64,000 bases of DNA from Rummeliibacillus sp044763875. GTDB taxonomy: Bacteria > Bacillota > Bacilli > Bacillales_A > Planococcaceae. Position 1 is the stretch's first letter. Every line of letters begins with the position of its first letter. Location of the stretch: assembly GCF_044763875.1 (NCBI RefSeq), contig NZ_JBIWGZ010000001.1, forward strand, positions 248,001-312,000, in the 5' to 3' direction. Below are positions 17,377 to 26,367 of the stretch, piece after piece. A program made the translations under genes and the position numbers. The notes below the pieces were generated by a model that was not told where the DNA came from, did no database searches, and saw only the letters and a list, made by a program, of their open reading frames with translations.

Positions 17377-18357
17377 ATGGTGAAGGAAAATGTAAAAGAA
17401 CAGTTGATGGCATTAGAATTACCTGTAATTGCTGCACCAATGTTTTTAGTATCTGGTATCGAGCTTGTCGTGGAAGGTTGTAAATCAGGGGTGGTTACGA
17501 CTTTTCCGTTGTTAAACGCTAGAACATCAGAAGCATTAGAAGAATGGATGCGGGAGATTACGACACAGTTAGCAGAAGCGGAAAAAACAAATCAAAGTGT
17601 AGCGCCATGGGGAGTTAATCTTGTTGTGCATAAGTCAAATGATCGCTATGATGCAGATGTTGAATTAATCAAAAAATATCAGCCGCCGATTGTCATCACA
17701 TCATTAGGAAAACCAACAGATATTGCGAAAATCGTTCATCAATATGGAGGACTAGTATTCTCTGATGTGATAAGTGTTAAACATGCGAAAAGAGCAATAG
17801 AAGCGGATATAGACGGACTTGTTCTTGTATGTAATGGGGCAGGTGGGCATGGTGGTACGCTGCATCCAATGGCTTTCGTACATGAAGTGAAGCAATTCTT
17901 TGATGGATTAATTATCTTATCAGGGGCAATTTCACATGGACAAGACATATTGGCTGCCCAAGTAATCGGTGCAGATTTAGCGTATATGGGTACTCGCTTT
18001 ATCGCGACAGAAGAATCAATGGCAAGCAACGCTTACAAGAATATGTTGTTAGAAGCTGAAGCTGGCGATATTGTTTATACGGATAAACTGAGTGGAGTGA
18101 ATGCTAATTTTATTCTGCAAAGTGTCATAAAAGCTGGACTAGATCCTAGTAAACTTCAAAAGCCTGACAAACTTGAAATCGTTCATAAAGCAGATGATGA
18201 AGCAAAAGCATGGAAGAACATTTGGAGTGCAGGCCACGGAGTTGGTGGCATCCATGAAGTATTACCAATAGCTGAGTTAGTAAAAAAACTGAGCGCTGAA
18301 TACGAAGAGAGTATTAATAAAGTTATTGAAAAAAAACAAAAGAAAATTAGATTGTAA
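17377..18357 (+). CDS. Nitronate monooxygenase / 2-nitropropane dioxygenase family flavoprotein
   Basis: This 326-residue TIM barrel starts with LPVIAAPMFLVSGIELV, and the FMN-phosphate loop VLVCNGAGGHGGTLHP and GADLAYMGTRFIATEES are typical of class I nitronate monooxygenase-like proteins. They bind FMN and oxidise nitronates, though many members have other roles. It is a single-gene unit between two terminators. Confidence 0.88.
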   Translation: MVKENVKEQLMALELPVIAAPMFLVSGIELVVEGCKSGVVTTFPLLNARTSEALEEWMREITTQLAEAEKTNQSVAPWGVNLVVHKSNDRYDADVELIKKYQPPIVITSLGKPTDIAKIVHQYGGLVFSDVISVKHAKRAIEADIDGLVLVCNGAGGHGGTLHPMAFVHEVKQFFDGLIILSGAISHGQDILAAQVIGADLAYMGTRFIATEESMASNAYKNMLLEAEAGDIVYTDKLSGVNANFILQSVIKAGLDPSKLQKPDKLEIVHKADDEAKAWKNIWSAGHGVGGIHEVLPIAELVKKLSAEYEESINKVIEKKQKKIRL

Positions 18358-18373
18358 ATAGATATAATAAAGC

Positions 18374-18413
18374 AAAGTAGCTTTTGTTCAAGTGAATATA
18401 AAGCTACTTTTTG
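18374..18413 (+). terminator. Terminator of the nitronate monooxygenase gene
   Basis: AAAGTAGCTTT pairs with AAAGCTACTTT across a 15-base loop and is followed by TTGTT. Confidence 0.75.
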
Positions 18414-18416
18414 TTA

Positions 18417-18438
18417 TGTAATGAAATATTTCATTACA
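18417..18438. promoter_or_regulatory. Perfect 22-bp palindrome
   Basis: TGTAATGAAATATTTCATTACA reads identically on both strands without a loop, so it looks like a protein-binding site, not an RNA hairpin. It lies between a terminator and a repeat element, with no gene starting nearby. Confidence 0.5.
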
Positions 18439-18496
18439 CAACAAAAATATTAAGTAAACTTGATATGCGAAGTTTATATATTTAGTTTTTGATATA

Positions 18497-18820
18497 TGAA
18501 TCAATTTCATAATTCAATGATTTGATAAAATACACTAACATTAAATTGAACATTATTTTATGCCATATCTAAAGACCTTTGTCTATGAAGCTGGAGACTC
18601 CTGCAGGATAGCCAGGAAGGCACTGAATAAGTAAAAATAGATGAAAATTTATGATAAAAATCTGGTATATTTATCATCGTTGAAGTGGAATTAGCGGAGA
18701 CTCCTGTGGGGAAACGAGCTAGACGAGACCCCGCAGGTAGCGAGGAGGCTCGTCAGTTCGCCCACGGAAAGCGGAGCTAATTCTACTTCATTCAATAACA
18801 GATATACTATAAATATTTTT
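18497..18820. repeat. Type-1 element left part with a type-2 element inserted or fused
   Basis: The type-1 inverted end TGAATCAATTTCATAA starts at 18497 and its left arm runs to 18615. From 18616, GGAAGGCACTGAATAAG begins a type-2 element with the GC-rich core (CGAGGAGGCTCGTCAGTTCG) flanked by matching AGTGGAATTAGC / GCTAATTCTACTT arms. The type-1 right arm and a clear type-2 right end are missing, so the composite is decayed. The stretch 18358-18923 has no gene. Confidence 0.65.
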
Positions 18821-18856
18821 AACCTAACCCAATATAAGCAATTAAATATTAGAACA

Positions 18857-18890
18857 CAAAAGGACTTCATGGAAAAGTGAAGTCCTTTTG
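18857..18890 (-). terminator. Terminator of the AlkD-like gene
   Basis: A perfect 13-bp stem CAAAAGGACTTCA / TGAAGTCCTTTTG with an 8-base loop directly follows the minus-strand gene. Confidence 0.85.
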
Positions 18891-18923
18891 ATTGTGACCA
18901 AATAATTAGTCGCAAAAATATTT

Positions 18924-19613
18924 CTACTTGCGTTTCATTGCTCGAATTTTATCCTTTATTCCGTGATCAATACGGTTTGATTCAATAATTTTTTGTAAGG
19001 CTTTATTGTAAGTGAATGTATCCTGCGAACTTGTTTTTAAATAGGCTTCCGTTATTTCAGGAAATTTAATATAGCAAATGGAAATCGCCCACGCAACAGC
19101 CATTTGGGTATAGAACTTTCCATTTTGAATGGAATCCAGTAAGGCAAGTGTTTGTTGTATATATGTTTCATTCACAAAATAATTAAGCAGCATGACGGCT
19201 GCAAAACGAGCCTTATATTCTTCATTTGATCCTGCATAAGGCTGGATAAACTGCCACATTTCTTTTTGATGTTTTTTTGTACTTTTTAGTCCAGTACAAA
19301 AGCTATCGCAAACAGACCAGTTATCAATTTTTGGTATGAAATCCTCTATATGTGTTAATTGCTCCTCAAAATCCATTTTTGCATAACCAATGACCATCCC
19401 ACTAAGCATTTTTTCTTCATAAAATTGATATCGAGTGTTTGATAAAAATGAAGGGGCGTCTTCCTTTGCCACTTCTTTCGCTATTTTACGAATAGCTGGA
19501 ATCCGCACACCGATCATCGAATCTTTATCAACTGTTGGAATCAGCTTAGCATTAAAATCTCTATAGGGCAGATCTCGCTCTTCAAATAAACGTTCTTGAA
19601 TAAAATTCTTCAT
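18924..19613 (-). CDS. AlkD-like DNA alkylation repair protein
   Basis: This 229-residue, all-helical protein matches the HEAT-repeat DNA glycosylase family (AlkC/AlkD): GVRIPAIRKIAKEVAKE near the N-terminus, then KIDNWSVCDSFCTGLK and YFVNETYIQQTLALLDSI. Such enzymes remove alkylated, positively charged bases without base flipping. An AAAGGTG site precedes the ATG. It is transcribed alone. Confidence 0.88.
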   Translation of the reverse strand: MKNFIQERLFEERDLPYRDFNAKLIPTVDKDSMIGVRIPAIRKIAKEVAKEDAPSFLSNTRYQFYEEKMLSGMVIGYAKMDFEEQLTHIEDFIPKIDNWSVCDSFCTGLKSTKKHQKEMWQFIQPYAGSNEEYKARFAAVMLLNYFVNETYIQQTLALLDSIQNGKFYTQMAVAWAISICYIKFPEITEAYLKTSSQDTFTYNKALQKIIESNRIDHGIKDKIRAMKRK

Positions 19614-19811
19614 ATAAGTTCACCTTTTTCTACAATGCTTTGTTTTAGTCTAAATGAAAATATAAAAGCGAACAAATTCAAATTAAGTGAAGACCTTAAT
19701 ATATAGCATTTTTATAAATCTCGATAGTCTATATACAAACATAATGGATAGCAACTAAGACAATAAAAAATGGAATCAATGATTAAATCAAAATTCCCCT
19801 AGATAAAAGTG

Positions 19812-19937
19812 ATAACTATAGTTGAAAATGAACTTAGTGATTACGGAAAAACATTAGAACCAATACTTAGCTCACCTGATAATTGGGGAGAAAATCATAT
19901 TGTAAAGGTGTACGAAAGAAAGGTATTTAGAGGATAA
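19812..19937 (+). pseudogene. C-terminal remnant of an HxlR-type regulator
   Basis: In one frame the DNA reads ...VENELSDYGKTLEPILSSPD then NWGENHIVKVYE and a stop after FRG. HxlR-family winged-helix proteins end in nearly this motif (LTDYGKTLEPILDxLxxWGxxH). The helix-turn-helix part is gone and no start is visible, so this is a gene fragment. The rest of 19614-20056 has no gene I recognise. Confidence 0.65.
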
Positions 19938-19994
19938 TGGTCTGAATGATTAATAGTTATACTATAGATGAGCAATCTTATTAGTAAAAACAAA

Positions 19995-20018
19995 AAGCAG
20001 ACCTTTAAAGTCTGCTTA
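19995..20018 (-). terminator. Terminator of the VOC gene
   Basis: AAGCAGAC pairs with GTCTGCTT; on the minus strand it is followed by a T-rich run. Confidence 0.8.
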
Positions 20019-20056
20019 TTTTCATAAAAAAAGTGGTAGGGACACCAATAATTTCA

Positions 20057-20710
20057 TTAAAAATTATCAATAATTCCTTTATTTGTCTGAATAATTATAG
20101 GAGCCTGAATAGCATGTTTAGTTGAAAATAGCCATCTTCTTCCGATCGGTCCTAAAAGTATAAAAGCACCATCTTCGAATTCACCGAAAAAATTAAGACT
20201 CATTTTCTCTAATTCTTCTCCATCACGAATTGGAATTCCTATTTTATCCAGTTTCCCTGCAGTTTCTCGAACATTTGCAGTAGTTAAACTTATTTCACTT
20301 ATGGATAAAATATGATCCGATGAGAATTCTTTATCATCTGATATTGGTGATGTAGTTCTTCTTGCGATAAATTCAACAATATTCCCAGCAGGATCTTCAA
20401 AATAACAAGCATTCGCTTGAGATTTCCCATCAAAATCAATTTCATCCAGATTGTCTTCTTTTAGTAAAGTTAAACGTGTAGAAAGCCATTTCTTAGCTTC
20501 TGGAAATAAATTTGCATGGATATTAAAGGCGAAGTGGTAATAGTACGCATTATCTTCGTGATCTTTATTTAATTCAAGTATACTTTCACCAATTTGAAAA
20601 GCTGCATAATTAGTATTAAAGGTTATCATTTTAAATTGAAGTATATCTTGATAAAATTTTACTGTTTGTTCAAAGTTAGAAACCTGTAGTGAAACCTTTT
20701 CAATCTTCAT
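20057..20710 (-). CDS. VOC (glyoxalase/bleomycin-resistance) family protein
   Basis: This 217-residue protein has a first VOC module at residues 1-110 (IEKVSLQVSNFEQTVKFYQD, then EDPAGNIVEFIAR) and a shorter, weaker second half. The family binds a metal and acts on small molecules; the substrate here is unknown. The ATG at 20710 follows GGGAGGG by 7 bases, so the upstream 24 codons of open frame are rejected. It has its own terminator. Confidence 0.82.
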   Translation of the reverse strand: MKIEKVSLQVSNFEQTVKFYQDILQFKMITFNTNYAAFQIGESILELNKDHEDNAYYYHFAFNIHANLFPEAKKWLSTRLTLLKEDNLDEIDFDGKSQANACYFEDPAGNIVEFIARRTTSPISDDKEFSSDHILSISEISLTTANVRETAGKLDKIGIPIRDGEELEKMSLNFFGEFEDGAFILLGPIGRRWLFSTKHAIQAPIIIQTNKGIIDNF

Positions 20711-20828
20711 CTTAATCCCTCCCGTAACAATCCTTTGAAATACATTATAATAATTAGAAGGATAAAATTGCGTCATACACAAGTATGAATTGATCTACAT
20801 CTTTAGATGGAAGAAAGGATTATTTAAG

Positions 20829-21387
20829 TGAATCAATTTCATAATGTAAAATTCATTTAAAATATACGAACATTCAATTATCCAAGTTTGTTCATTGTAA
20901 CGTTTTCGACGGCGAGTCCTCGAAAATGCATTCGATATTTTATTCGTGTGATGTTTATTCAGAGGTGTTCAATCATAGCCCTACAGGAAAAGCTTGAGCT
21001 GAAAGCCCAGCAGGAATTTAGTGAAGGCACTGAAAAAGTAAAAATAGATGAAAATTTATATTAAAAATCTTGTATAGCTATCTTCTTTGAAGTGGAATTA
21101 ACGGAGACTCCTGTGGGAAAACGAGCTAGACGAGACCCCACAGCGCAGCGAGGAGGCTCGTCAGTTCGCCCACGGAAAGCGGAGCTAATTCCACTTCATT
21201 CAATAGCAGATATATACTATAAATATTTGTATTACTACACTTTTCAAGTAGCCTCAAAGCGAGGAGGCTCAACGCTCGCCCCTGGAAAGCGCCGTGTGTA
21301 GCGGAACAACCAAATTTGAATAATGAAAAGTTAGTATGTTGAAATGATCATATTAAAAACCATAAATGGATATATGAAATAGATTAA
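20829..21387. repeat. Type-1 inverted-repeat element carrying a nested type-2 element
   Basis: The outer element begins TGAATCAATTTCATAA at 20829 and ends near 21387 with its complement (TATGAAATAGATTAA). Inside it, 21023-21255 is a complete type-2 element starting GAAGGCACTGAAAAAG and ending TTTTCAAGTAGCCTC. The outer core continues on both sides (AGCCCAGCAGG before, AAAGCGAGGAGGCTCAACG after). The short frame across it is a product of the GC-rich core, not a gene. Confidence 0.75.
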
Positions 21388-21532
21388 ATAATAAAAATAT
21401 TTAGCGTATGAAAGTTATACTCTCTGGAAATTACTTTAATTGAACTGCAATAGCAGATTCGTTAAAAGAATGAAGAAAACAGGATAATTCATACTATGAT
21501 GGATTAACTTTTTAAGGAGCACACTTTTAATA

Positions 21533-22162
21533 ATGAAAAGTATCAATAATCATTTATTAATTACATGGATTATCATAATCGTATTTATTATTGTAGTGAT
21601 TCTAAGTTTAACTTTAATTCCTAAACCCCAAGGAGAAGGGGAAGAGTATATCTATTTAGGGAAAGATGCACCCATCCCGACGGCACTAGATCCAATTGTG
21701 GATGAAATGAAAAATAAGTTAATCAATAAGGCAGCAAATCAAAAAATAGATGTTTATATCACAGAAGGAATCCGATCTTTTGCAAAACAGAACGAATTGT
21801 ATCAACAAGGGAGAACTACTAGAGGTAAAATTGTTACAAATTCAAAAGCAGGCGAGTCCTTACATAATTATGGATTAGCATTTGATTATGCATTATTAGA
21901 TAAGAATGGCGAAATAATTTGGGATACGAATTATGATGGCAATGGAAATGGGAAATCCGATTGGTTCGAAGTTGCTGATATAGGAAAAAAACTTGGGTTT
22001 AACTGGGGGGGAGATTGGATTGGATTCAAAGACTATCCTCATCTACAAATGACGTTCGGGTTAAGCATTGACATGCTAAAAAGTGGATATCGCTTAAATG
22101 ATGAAGAGATTAGGAAAAATATGAAGCAATATTTAAGTCTTAAATCTTATGAAAATTATTGA
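21533..22162 (+). CDS. Membrane-anchored M15 family peptidoglycan peptidase
   Basis: This 209-residue protein has one N-terminal membrane segment (residues about 8-32) and a C-terminal M15 domain. The zinc motif is visible as SLHNYGLAFDY (HxxGxAxD) with a second His in DYPHLQ. Such enzymes cut D-Ala-D-Ala or L-Ala-D-Glu links in peptidoglycan outside the membrane. Between the two motifs lies DTNYDGNGNGKSDWFE, resembling a calcium-binding loop. Its AAGGAG site is 12 or more bases before the ATG, a little far. Confidence 0.85.
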   Translation: MKSINNHLLITWIIIIVFIIVVILSLTLIPKPQGEGEEYIYLGKDAPIPTALDPIVDEMKNKLINKAANQKIDVYITEGIRSFAKQNELYQQGRTTRGKIVTNSKAGESLHNYGLAFDYALLDKNGEIIWDTNYDGNGNGKSDWFEVADIGKKLGFNWGGDWIGFKDYPHLQMTFGLSIDMLKSGYRLNDEEIRKNMKQYLSLKSYENY

Positions 22163-22221
22163 AGTATTAATCAACCAGTTTTACGTTTAATCAACGCCAA
22201 TAATTCACTTGTAACAAAGAA

Positions 22222-22261
22222 AGCTGTCTATAAGCAAAATACAATCTGCTAATAGACAGCT
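22222..22261. terminator. Terminator between the M15 and LCP genes
   Basis: AGCTGTCTAT pairs perfectly with ATAGACAGCT, with an inner AGCA/TGCT pairing. It lies between two convergent genes. Confidence 0.7.
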
Positions 22262-22282
22262 CTACTTCTTTTACTAAGACAA

Positions 22283-23236
22283 TTAAGGTAACTCTAAATG
22301 GTTACGTAATTCCTTGGAAATTTCCTTCAATTCTTTTTCATCCATCTTGTAATACCAAATCCCATTAATAATTTCACTTCCACCTTTTTCAAACCGTAAT
22401 TGATCGATATTTGAAATAGAGTCTTGATAATTATGTAGAAGCTTCATCATTTCCGAAAATGTTAAGTTTGTTTGCATATTTTTCCCTAATGAATTAAAAA
22501 TATCCTTATAGTTTAAGAGACTATCCACTGACACTGCCTCTTTAATAATACCTGAAATCAATTGTCTTTGTCGGTCTTGTCGACCAAAGTCCCCCTCAGG
22601 ATCATCATGTCGATTACGAATAAAGGCGAGAGCAGCTTTGCCGTCTAATTTATTTGTTCCTACTTTAAATTGATAGCCATTTTGCTCAAATGCTCGTGTA
22701 CTTTTTACTGTAATTCCACCGACTGCATCAATCATATCCGAAAAACCATCCATATTAACTTCTGCAACATAATCAATTGGAATATTAATTAAATGTTCTA
22801 CTGAATCCATTGACATTTTAATACCCCCAAAAGCGTAAGCATGGTTCAATTTATCATTTGTATTATGCCCTAACCCTACAATTTCGGTATATGTATCTCT
22901 TGGAACACTGAGCATTTTTGTATCCTTTGAATTAGGGTTTATTGTTAATACAATAATGGTATCAGATCGACCAGTTTCACCTTCACGGCCATCAACCCCT
23001 AACAATAATATGGAAAATGGATCTCTTTTCTCAAAATTTACTTGTTTCACACGCTGTTTCGATTGATCACGATTAATGTTAACATGCGTTTCCTTCAAAT
23101 TTGCTGAAAAGCTATTATACATACTGTAGGCCATCCCGCTTATTCCAAGTACTAACACCATAACAATGCCTACAATCCATTTCCAAAAGCTTTTTTTTTC
23201 ATTTTCTTGTATTCTTTTTCTTCGTTCACCAGCCAT
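22283..23236 (-). CDS. LCP (LytR-CpsA-Psr) family cell-wall polymer ligase
   Basis: This 317-residue protein has a short basic N-terminus, one membrane segment (about 17-38) and an extracellular LCP domain with LLLGVDGREGETGRSDTIIV, LSVPRDTY and RNRHDDPEGDFGRQDRQRQ, the Arg/Asp set that binds the polyprenyl pyrophosphate. LCP enzymes transfer wall polymers onto peptidoglycan. It is divergent from a polymer-synthesis cluster, so it probably attaches that polymer. The ATG at 23236 has GGAGG 6 bases upstream and is preferred over 23269. Confidence 0.9.
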   Translation of the reverse strand: MAGERRKRIQENEKKSFWKWIVGIVMVLVLGISGMAYSMYNSFSANLKETHVNINRDQSKQRVKQVNFEKRDPFSILLLGVDGREGETGRSDTIIVLTINPNSKDTKMLSVPRDTYTEIVGLGHNTNDKLNHAYAFGGIKMSMDSVEHLINIPIDYVAEVNMDGFSDMIDAVGGITVKSTRAFEQNGYQFKVGTNKLDGKAALAFIRNRHDDPEGDFGRQDRQRQLISGIIKEAVSVDSLLNYKDIFNSLGKNMQTNLTFSEMMKLLHNYQDSISNIDQLRFEKGGSEIINGIWYYKMDEKELKEISKELRNHLELP

Positions 23237-23443
23237 CTCAAGCCTCCGTATGCAATTTGGTAATAACATCTAGTTGAACTTATCAGAAATAGCACCATAT
23301 ACGGCTAATTCATAAATAATATGGGCTTCTTTTAAAATAGACTACTTTTTGAAAAAATAAAGAGTTTATTAATAAAATTAATAATAATTTACAAATAGTT
23401 AATAAAAACGAATCAGTTCCTTAACAAAATATGTAAATAATTA

Positions 23444-23452
23444 TGCTACAAT
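23444..23452 (+). promoter_or_regulatory. Probable extended -10 promoter of the polymer cluster
   Basis: TGCTACAAT gives an extended -10 (TG-n-TACAAT) about 85 bases before the first glycosyltransferase start. The -35 region is weak. The rest of 23237-23537 is AT-rich and holds no gene. Confidence 0.45.
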
Positions 23453-23537
23453 GAACGCGTAAACAAAATGCCGGAGAATAAATATACAGAATAATTCGAA
23501 TCTTCAAGACTGTAGCTACTTTAGGAGGTTGCTCTCA

Positions 23538-24800
23538 TTGTCTAATTCCAAAATATTAATCATCACCCAAAATTTTTATCCTGAAATAGGTAGTCATGCA
23601 AATCGAATGAATAACATTTTCCAGCTAATACAGAAAGAAGGATATGATGTATCCGTACTGACAACCGAGCCTACTTATCCAAACAAACAACTTTATAAAG
23701 AAAAAAAATTTTGGAATGACAAATCACTAGATGATGCAAGTAAAGTTCATCGAATTAAAGTGAAAAATAGGAAATACGCTTTAAATATGCTAAATAGGTT
23801 GATTCACTATCTGGAAATATCGATTAAAATGTTACTTTTTGTACTATTTAGTAAACAAAAATATGATGTTGTTCTTGTTACAACGCCAGCTATCTTCATT
23901 GCATTTGTTGGAATTGTTGCAAAATTGAGGTATAGGTCGAGGTTTATTTTAGATGTCAGGGATCTATGGCCAGAATCATTAAAAGGAGTAGGGGTATTTA
24001 ATCAAAAAGTAATTATCAACCTCTTTTCGCTATTTGAAATTTACTTATATAAGAAAGCAAATCATATCATTATAAATAGCATTGGATTTAGAGATTATAT
24101 TGTTAATAAGGCTAAGATCAATCCAAACAAAATCACTTATATTCCGAATGCAGGCAGACAATATGAATTGCAACAAGCCTATAGATTTCATAGGAATTTT
24201 AGAGTCATTTACACGGGGAATATTGGACTTGCTCAGGATGTCGAATTCTTAAAAAGCTTAGTTCAAAAATTAGATAAAAACCATATTTTAATAACGATTG
24301 TTGGATATGGCCAAAAGAAAAACGAGTTACAAAGATTTATTAAGGATAACAAATTGAACAATGTTTCATTTATTAATCCTACTACACGAGAGGACTGTTT
24401 AAAATTAAACTCCGAGCATGATGTTGGAGTTCTTTCTTTAAATAACAATGATGTTTTTGATACAGTGCTACCTGGAAAATTAATAGATTATATGATTTCT
24501 GGTTTACCAGTTGTAGCGGCTGTTTCAGGGTACTCTAAAGAGATTATTCAAAAATATCAATCAGGTTTTTTTTCTGAAAAACGAGATGCATATGAAATTG
24601 TGAAATATATTTTATTATTAAAATATAGCCCTGAATTACGAGAAAAAACAGCAAATAATGCGATTAATTTAATCAAGGATCAATTCATATGGGAAAAGAA
24701 TATCAAAAAATTAATATCCTTGCTTAAAGAAGAGAATCAAGTCGCAGAACCCGAAACAGTACCATTACTAAACCAAATAGATAAGGACATCAGACTATGA
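23538..24800 (+). CDS. Glycosyltransferase family 4 (WbuB-like)
   Basis: This 420-residue GT-B protein shows ILIITQNFYPEIGSHANRMN at the N-terminus, RFILDVRDLWPESLKGVGVF, and a C-terminal donor-binding region (VIYTGNIGLAQ ... VLPGKLIDYMISGLPVVA). Such enzymes add an acetamido sugar or similar to a lipid-linked chain at the cytoplasmic membrane face. Initiation is probably at the TTG at 23538, 9 bases after AGGAGG. The stop overlaps the next start by 4 bp. Confidence 0.86.
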   Translation: MSNSKILIITQNFYPEIGSHANRMNNIFQLIQKEGYDVSVLTTEPTYPNKQLYKEKKFWNDKSLDDASKVHRIKVKNRKYALNMLNRLIHYLEISIKMLLFVLFSKQKYDVVLVTTPAIFIAFVGIVAKLRYRSRFILDVRDLWPESLKGVGVFNQKVIINLFSLFEIYLYKKANHIIINSIGFRDYIVNKAKINPNKITYIPNAGRQYELQQAYRFHRNFRVIYTGNIGLAQDVEFLKSLVQKLDKNHILITIVGYGQKKNELQRFIKDNKLNNVSFINPTTREDCLKLNSEHDVGVLSLNNNDVFDTVLPGKLIDYMISGLPVVAAVSGYSKEIIQKYQSGFFSEKRDAYEIVKYILLLKYSPELREKTANNAINLIKDQFIWEKNIKKLISLLKEENQVAEPETVPLLNQIDKDIRL

Positions 24801-26071
24801 GAAAAAAAGTATGTATGTTTGTTTGGAACCATTTTACAAATGATGCGAGAGTACTTCGAGAATGCACAGCTTTATCAGAAAAAGGATATAAAGTAGACCT
24901 TATCTGTATTCATGATCCAAGTGATAAAAATATGAAGTATATTGAAGAAAGGAATGACAATTTCAATGTGTATAGAGTTAGGAGATATCCTTTCGTATTT
25001 ACAACACTTCAATATTGCATGAAGAATAAATTAGCAGGTGGAGTAGCATTAGTTATTTGGTTATTTTTGGCATATTATTTCCCTTTAGTTTTCCTACCAC
25101 TAACCTTATTAGGGGTACTTATATTAAAGACTAAATTAAAAACAGCTTTATTAAGAGGCAGTGTCATTACACGAATGATCTTAAAAGGCAGAATGAAAAA
25201 ATACGATATTTATCATTCAAATGATTTAAATACATTACCTCAAGGCTATCTATGTGCAAAATGGAGACTTATAAAAAAACCATTAATTTACGATTCACAT
25301 GAAGTACAAACTAGTCGAACAGGTTATGATAGCTCAATTTATAGCAAGATGGAGCAATTCTTTATTAAAAGAATGGATTCGATGATAGTGGAAAATCATA
25401 CCAGAGCTAAATACAATGAAGTTCTATATGGATTTTATCCAAATGTCGTACATAATTACCCATTTATCCAAAAGAAAATTGAGAATAACCATGTGGATCT
25501 ACATGAAATACTCCAACTGCCTGAGAATGAAAAAATTCTTCTTTACCAAGGCGGAATTCAAGCAGGGAGAGGATTAGATAAATTGATAAAAGCTGTTCCA
25601 AAATTCAATGCAGGAACTCTTATTCTAATTGGAGATGGTCGCATTAAAACTGATCTAATTAAAATGGTTAACGAAATGAATCTTCAAGAGAAAGTGAAAT
25701 TTTTACCAAAAGTACCACTAAGTGAATTACCGAAATATACAAGAAATGCTTATTTAGGATTTCAAGTGTTAAATAACACGAACTATAATCATTACTCAGC
25801 TTCATCCAATAAATTATTTGAGTACATGATGGCAGGTGTTCCAGTCGTCGCTTGTGATTTTCCCGAAATTAAAAGAGTTGTTGAAGGAGAAGAAACCGGG
25901 ATCTGTATTGATTCACATAAGCCTGATGAAATTGCAGCGGCAGTTAACAAATTATTGGATAATATTGCATTACGCAACCGATTAAGCGAAAACAGTTTAA
26001 AAGCTAGTGAATTATTCAATTGGGAAAAAGAAAGAGAATTATTCATCAATGTATATGCGAAGGTATCTTAA
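24797..26071 (+). CDS. Glycosyltransferase, GT-B fold
   Basis: This 424-residue protein has an N-terminal Rossmann-like half with a hydrophobic pair (about 75-110, LVIWLFLAYYFPLVFLPLTL), as in membrane-associated GTs, then IYHSNDLNTLPQG, IYDSHEVQ and a GT4-like C-half (LLYQGGIQAGRGLDKLIKAV ... NKLFEYMMAGVPVVACDFPE). It starts at an ATGA overlap with the previous gene, so the two are coupled. Donor and acceptor cannot be read from the sequence. Confidence 0.85.
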   Translation: MRKKVCMFVWNHFTNDARVLRECTALSEKGYKVDLICIHDPSDKNMKYIEERNDNFNVYRVRRYPFVFTTLQYCMKNKLAGGVALVIWLFLAYYFPLVFLPLTLLGVLILKTKLKTALLRGSVITRMILKGRMKKYDIYHSNDLNTLPQGYLCAKWRLIKKPLIYDSHEVQTSRTGYDSSIYSKMEQFFIKRMDSMIVENHTRAKYNEVLYGFYPNVVHNYPFIQKKIENNHVDLHEILQLPENEKILLYQGGIQAGRGLDKLIKAVPKFNAGTLILIGDGRIKTDLIKMVNEMNLQEKVKFLPKVPLSELPKYTRNAYLGFQVLNNTNYNHYSASSNKLFEYMMAGVPVVACDFPEIKRVVEGEETGICIDSHKPDEIAAAVNKLLDNIALRNRLSENSLKASELFNWEKERELFINVYAKVS

Positions 26072-26103
26072 AACCATCTAATTTACTACTAGGAGTGCTC
26101 ACA

Positions 26104-26367
26104 TTGGAGTTAAAAACAGAAGATTTATCGAAAGAATTGGAATCTCTAAAAGAATCTTTAATTAACGAAAAAAAATCTAAAGTAATGTTTCAAGAAGAAC
26201 TTTTAAGAATGTACGCCCAAGAAGAGAATCTATTAACTTCTCATCAAAAATTACAATCACAATATCATGCAATCAGTAATTCGAAACTTGGAAAGCTTAC
26301 TTATGTATATTGGAGATTCTTAAAAAGAATTAAGCGAGGCAAAAGAAATGCAAATAACCAACATTGA
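26104..26367 (+). CDS. Small coiled-coil protein of the polymer cluster
   Basis: A TTG start behind TAGGAGTG gives an 87-residue protein, almost entirely charged heptad-like helix (KELESLKESLINEKKSKVMF...) ending in a basic YVYWRFLKRIKRGKRN tail. Its end overlaps the next gene by 20 bp in another frame. Similar coiled coils are often N-terminal parts of large glycosyltransferases, so this may be a detached or frameshifted domain of the downstream protein. I do not recognise a named family. Confidence 0.6.
   Translation: MELKTEDLSKELESLKESLINEKKSKVMFQEELLRMYAQEENLLTSHQKLQSQYHAISNSKLGKLTYVYWRFLKRIKRGKRNANNQH

Noticed and set aside
21092..21301. A 69-codon plus-strand open frame around 21.1-21.3 kb.
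   Set aside because: It is made wholly of the nested repeat elements (Arg-, Gly- and Pro-rich) with no ribosome site; similar frames arise wherever the core occurs.
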